Assembly: GCA_021779275.1 (NCBI GenBank)
Contig: JAJYAX010000100.1
Span: 1-6,312, forward strand
Origin: Deltaproteobacteria bacterium
GTDB lineage: Bacteria > Desulfobacterota > Desulfobulbia > Desulfobulbales > Desulfocapsaceae
Length of the DNA stretch: 6,312 nucleotides
Direction of reading: 5' to 3'
The translations under genes and the position numbers were made by a program. Positions 5,543-6,312 of this stretch are shown here, piece after piece; the stretch's first letter is position 1, and every line of letters starts with the position of its first letter. The notes under the pieces are model-generated. The model was given only the letters and a program-made list of their open reading frames with translations. It made no database searches and was not told where the DNA came from.

Positions 5543-5547
5543 CCTCA

Positions 5548-5588
5548 CCTGTCGAGAAAAAACATCCCTACAAAAAAAATCAGACAGG
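5548..5588 (+). promoter_or_regulatory. Possible leader pairing that covers the pheA ribosome site
   Basis: CCTGTC (5548-5553), at the predicted 5' end of the pheA transcript, is complementary to GACAGG (5583-5588). GACAGG contains the only reasonable Shine-Dalgarno sequence, ACAGG, seven bases before the ATG. The 29-base loop between them is A-rich and unstructured. Pairing would hide the ribosome site. Six pairs closing a large loop are only marginally stable, so this is a suggestion. Confidence 0.25.
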
Positions 5589-5595
5589 CCAGGGT

Positions 5596-6312
5596 ATGAC
5601 AACTGAACAGAAACACGCCATCACCACCGTCCGGGCGGGCATCGACCGGATTGATGACACCATAGTCACACTATTAAAAGAACGGATCGCCTTTGCCAAA
5701 GAAATAGGCAGGCTGAAAGACGAGGGAAAACGTGCAAAATGGGACCCTCTGCGTGAACGTCAGATATATGAAAGGCTCTTTAAGCTGAACAACGGCATAT
5801 TTCCGGAGAAGGCCCTGCATTCCATCTTCCATGAAATAATAACCAGTTGCCGGCTGTCTCAGAAAAAGGCCGAGGTCGCCTATCTTGGCCCGGAGGCCAC
5901 CTTCTCCCATCTGGCCGGGGTCAAGTACTTCGGTCATTCCGCCGAATATAAGCCCATGGAATCCATCGACGATATCTTCTCCGACGTGGAAAAAGGGAGA
6001 GTCACCTACGGGATTGTGCCGGTGGAAAATTCCATTGAAGGCTCGGTGTCTTTCACCCTCGATTCCTTCATGAAATACAAGGTGCAGATATGCGGGGAAG
6101 TCAGGCTTGAGATCAGCCATAATCTCGTCTGCCGCTCAGGCAACATCGAGGATATTCAGACGGTGGCGTCCCATCCGCAGCCCCTGGCCCAATGCCGGGA
6201 ATGGCTCAGAAAGCACCTGCCCTCTCTCCCGACCCTGCCCGTCTTTTCCACAAGCGCCGCAGCCCAGATGGCCGCAAACAACCCGAATATCGGCGCCATC
6301 GCCTCTTCTCTC
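5596..6312 (+). CDS. pheA: Bifunctional chorismate mutase/prephenate dehydratase (PheA, P-protein), N-terminal part
   Basis: The gene runs off the right edge after 239 codons. Residues 1 to about 92 form an AroQ-type chorismate mutase domain. Compared with the E. coli P-protein, the active-site residues appear as Arg13, Arg30, Lys41, Asp50, Arg53, Glu54 and Gln89, with Cys85 in place of the E. coli serine. From residue 95 the prephenate dehydratase domain begins: AYLGPEATFSHLA (95-107), ESIDDIF (122-128), YGIVPVENSIEGSV (138-151), ASHPQPLAQC (191-200) and FSTSAA (217-222). The TRF motif and the ACT phenylalanine-sensing domain expected further on are outside the window. It converts chorismate to prephenate and then phenylpyruvate, the committed route to phenylalanine. 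ATG 5596 is chosen because it follows ACAGG at seven bases and gives the normal AroQ N-terminus. It has its own promoter and diverges from the DUF39 operon. Confidence 0.95.
   Translation, partial: MTTEQKHAITTVRAGIDRIDDTIVTLLKERIAFAKEIGRLKDEGKRAKWDPLRERQIYERLFKLNNGIFPEKALHSIFHEIITSCRLSQKKAEVAYLGPEATFSHLAGVKYFGHSAEYKPMESIDDIFSDVEKGRVTYGIVPVENSIEGSVSFTLDSFMKYKVQICGEVRLEISHNLVCRSGNIEDIQTVASHPQPLAQCREWLRKHLPSLPTLPVFSTSAAAQMAANNPNIGAIASSL

Noticed and set aside
5381..5595. SAM, SAH or T-box riboswitch before the DUF39 gene
   Set aside because: No S-box, SAH or T-box consensus is seen on the minus strand. Only two short inverted repeats are present.
5412..5606. Plus-strand 64-codon frame before pheA with several phenylalanines, as a possible attenuator leader peptide
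   Set aside because: The pheA promoter lies in the middle of it, so it would not be transcribed as a unit. It has no good ribosome site, it overlaps the pheA start, and its composition looks intergenic.
5674..6120. Minus-strand 148-codon frame opposite pheA
   Set aside because: It is antisense to a well-conserved PheA coding region and resembles no family. It is a shadow frame.

Overview
This 6.3-kb window carries seven protein genes and one tRNA gene, all typical bacterial chromosome content. There is no integrase, transposase, phage gene or CRISPR array. The combination of an anaerobic-route cobalamin enzyme (CbiD), a fused CbiE-CbiT enzyme, a DUF39 homocysteine-biosynthesis protein, a LarE-type sulfur insertase with extra cysteines and a fused chorismate mutase/prephenate dehydratase suggests a strict anaerobe. 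A sulfate- or sulfur-reducing Desulfobacterota (former Deltaproteobacteria) is my best guess; this is inferred from gene content, not from a phylogenetic marker.

Layout, left to right. On the minus strand, read from the right, a cobalamin (corrin-ring) operon runs cbiD (1531-2616), cobL/cbiET (286-1518), then the start of cobM/cbiF (1-207, cut by the window edge). These act on cobalt-precorrin-5B, on the C5/C15 methylation plus C12 decarboxylation step, and on the C11 methylation step. Upstream of cbiD, also on the minus strand, lie tRNA-Pro(CGG) (2722-2798) and an HU-type DNA-binding protein (2872-3144). A strong intrinsic terminator (2617-2656) sits between the tRNA and cbiD and runs right up to the cbiD start codon.

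Further right, still on the minus strand, is a translationally coupled pair: a DUF39/HcyBio protein (4214-5380) followed by a LarE-family PP-loop sulfur transferase (3420-4217), sharing an ATGA stop/start overlap. An AT-rich terminator (3253-3281) follows larE and abuts the HU promoter. Diverging from DUF39, pheA (5596-6312, plus strand, cut by the window edge) starts from a good sigma70-type promoter, TTGACA-N17-TACATT.

The genes fit amino-acid, sulfur and B12 metabolism. DUF39 proteins help make homocysteine from aspartate semialdehyde and reduced sulfur. Cobalamin is the cofactor with which MetH methylates homocysteine, but no MetH is in the window. Two points deserve attention. The coupling of a LarE-like enzyme with an iron-sulfur-type cysteine set to a homocysteine-biosynthesis protein, with no other lar gene present, hints at an undescribed sulfur-delivery partnership. 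The terminator touching the cbiD start codon, together with an 11-codon reading frame ending inside its hairpin, looks like a possible attenuator of B12 synthesis.
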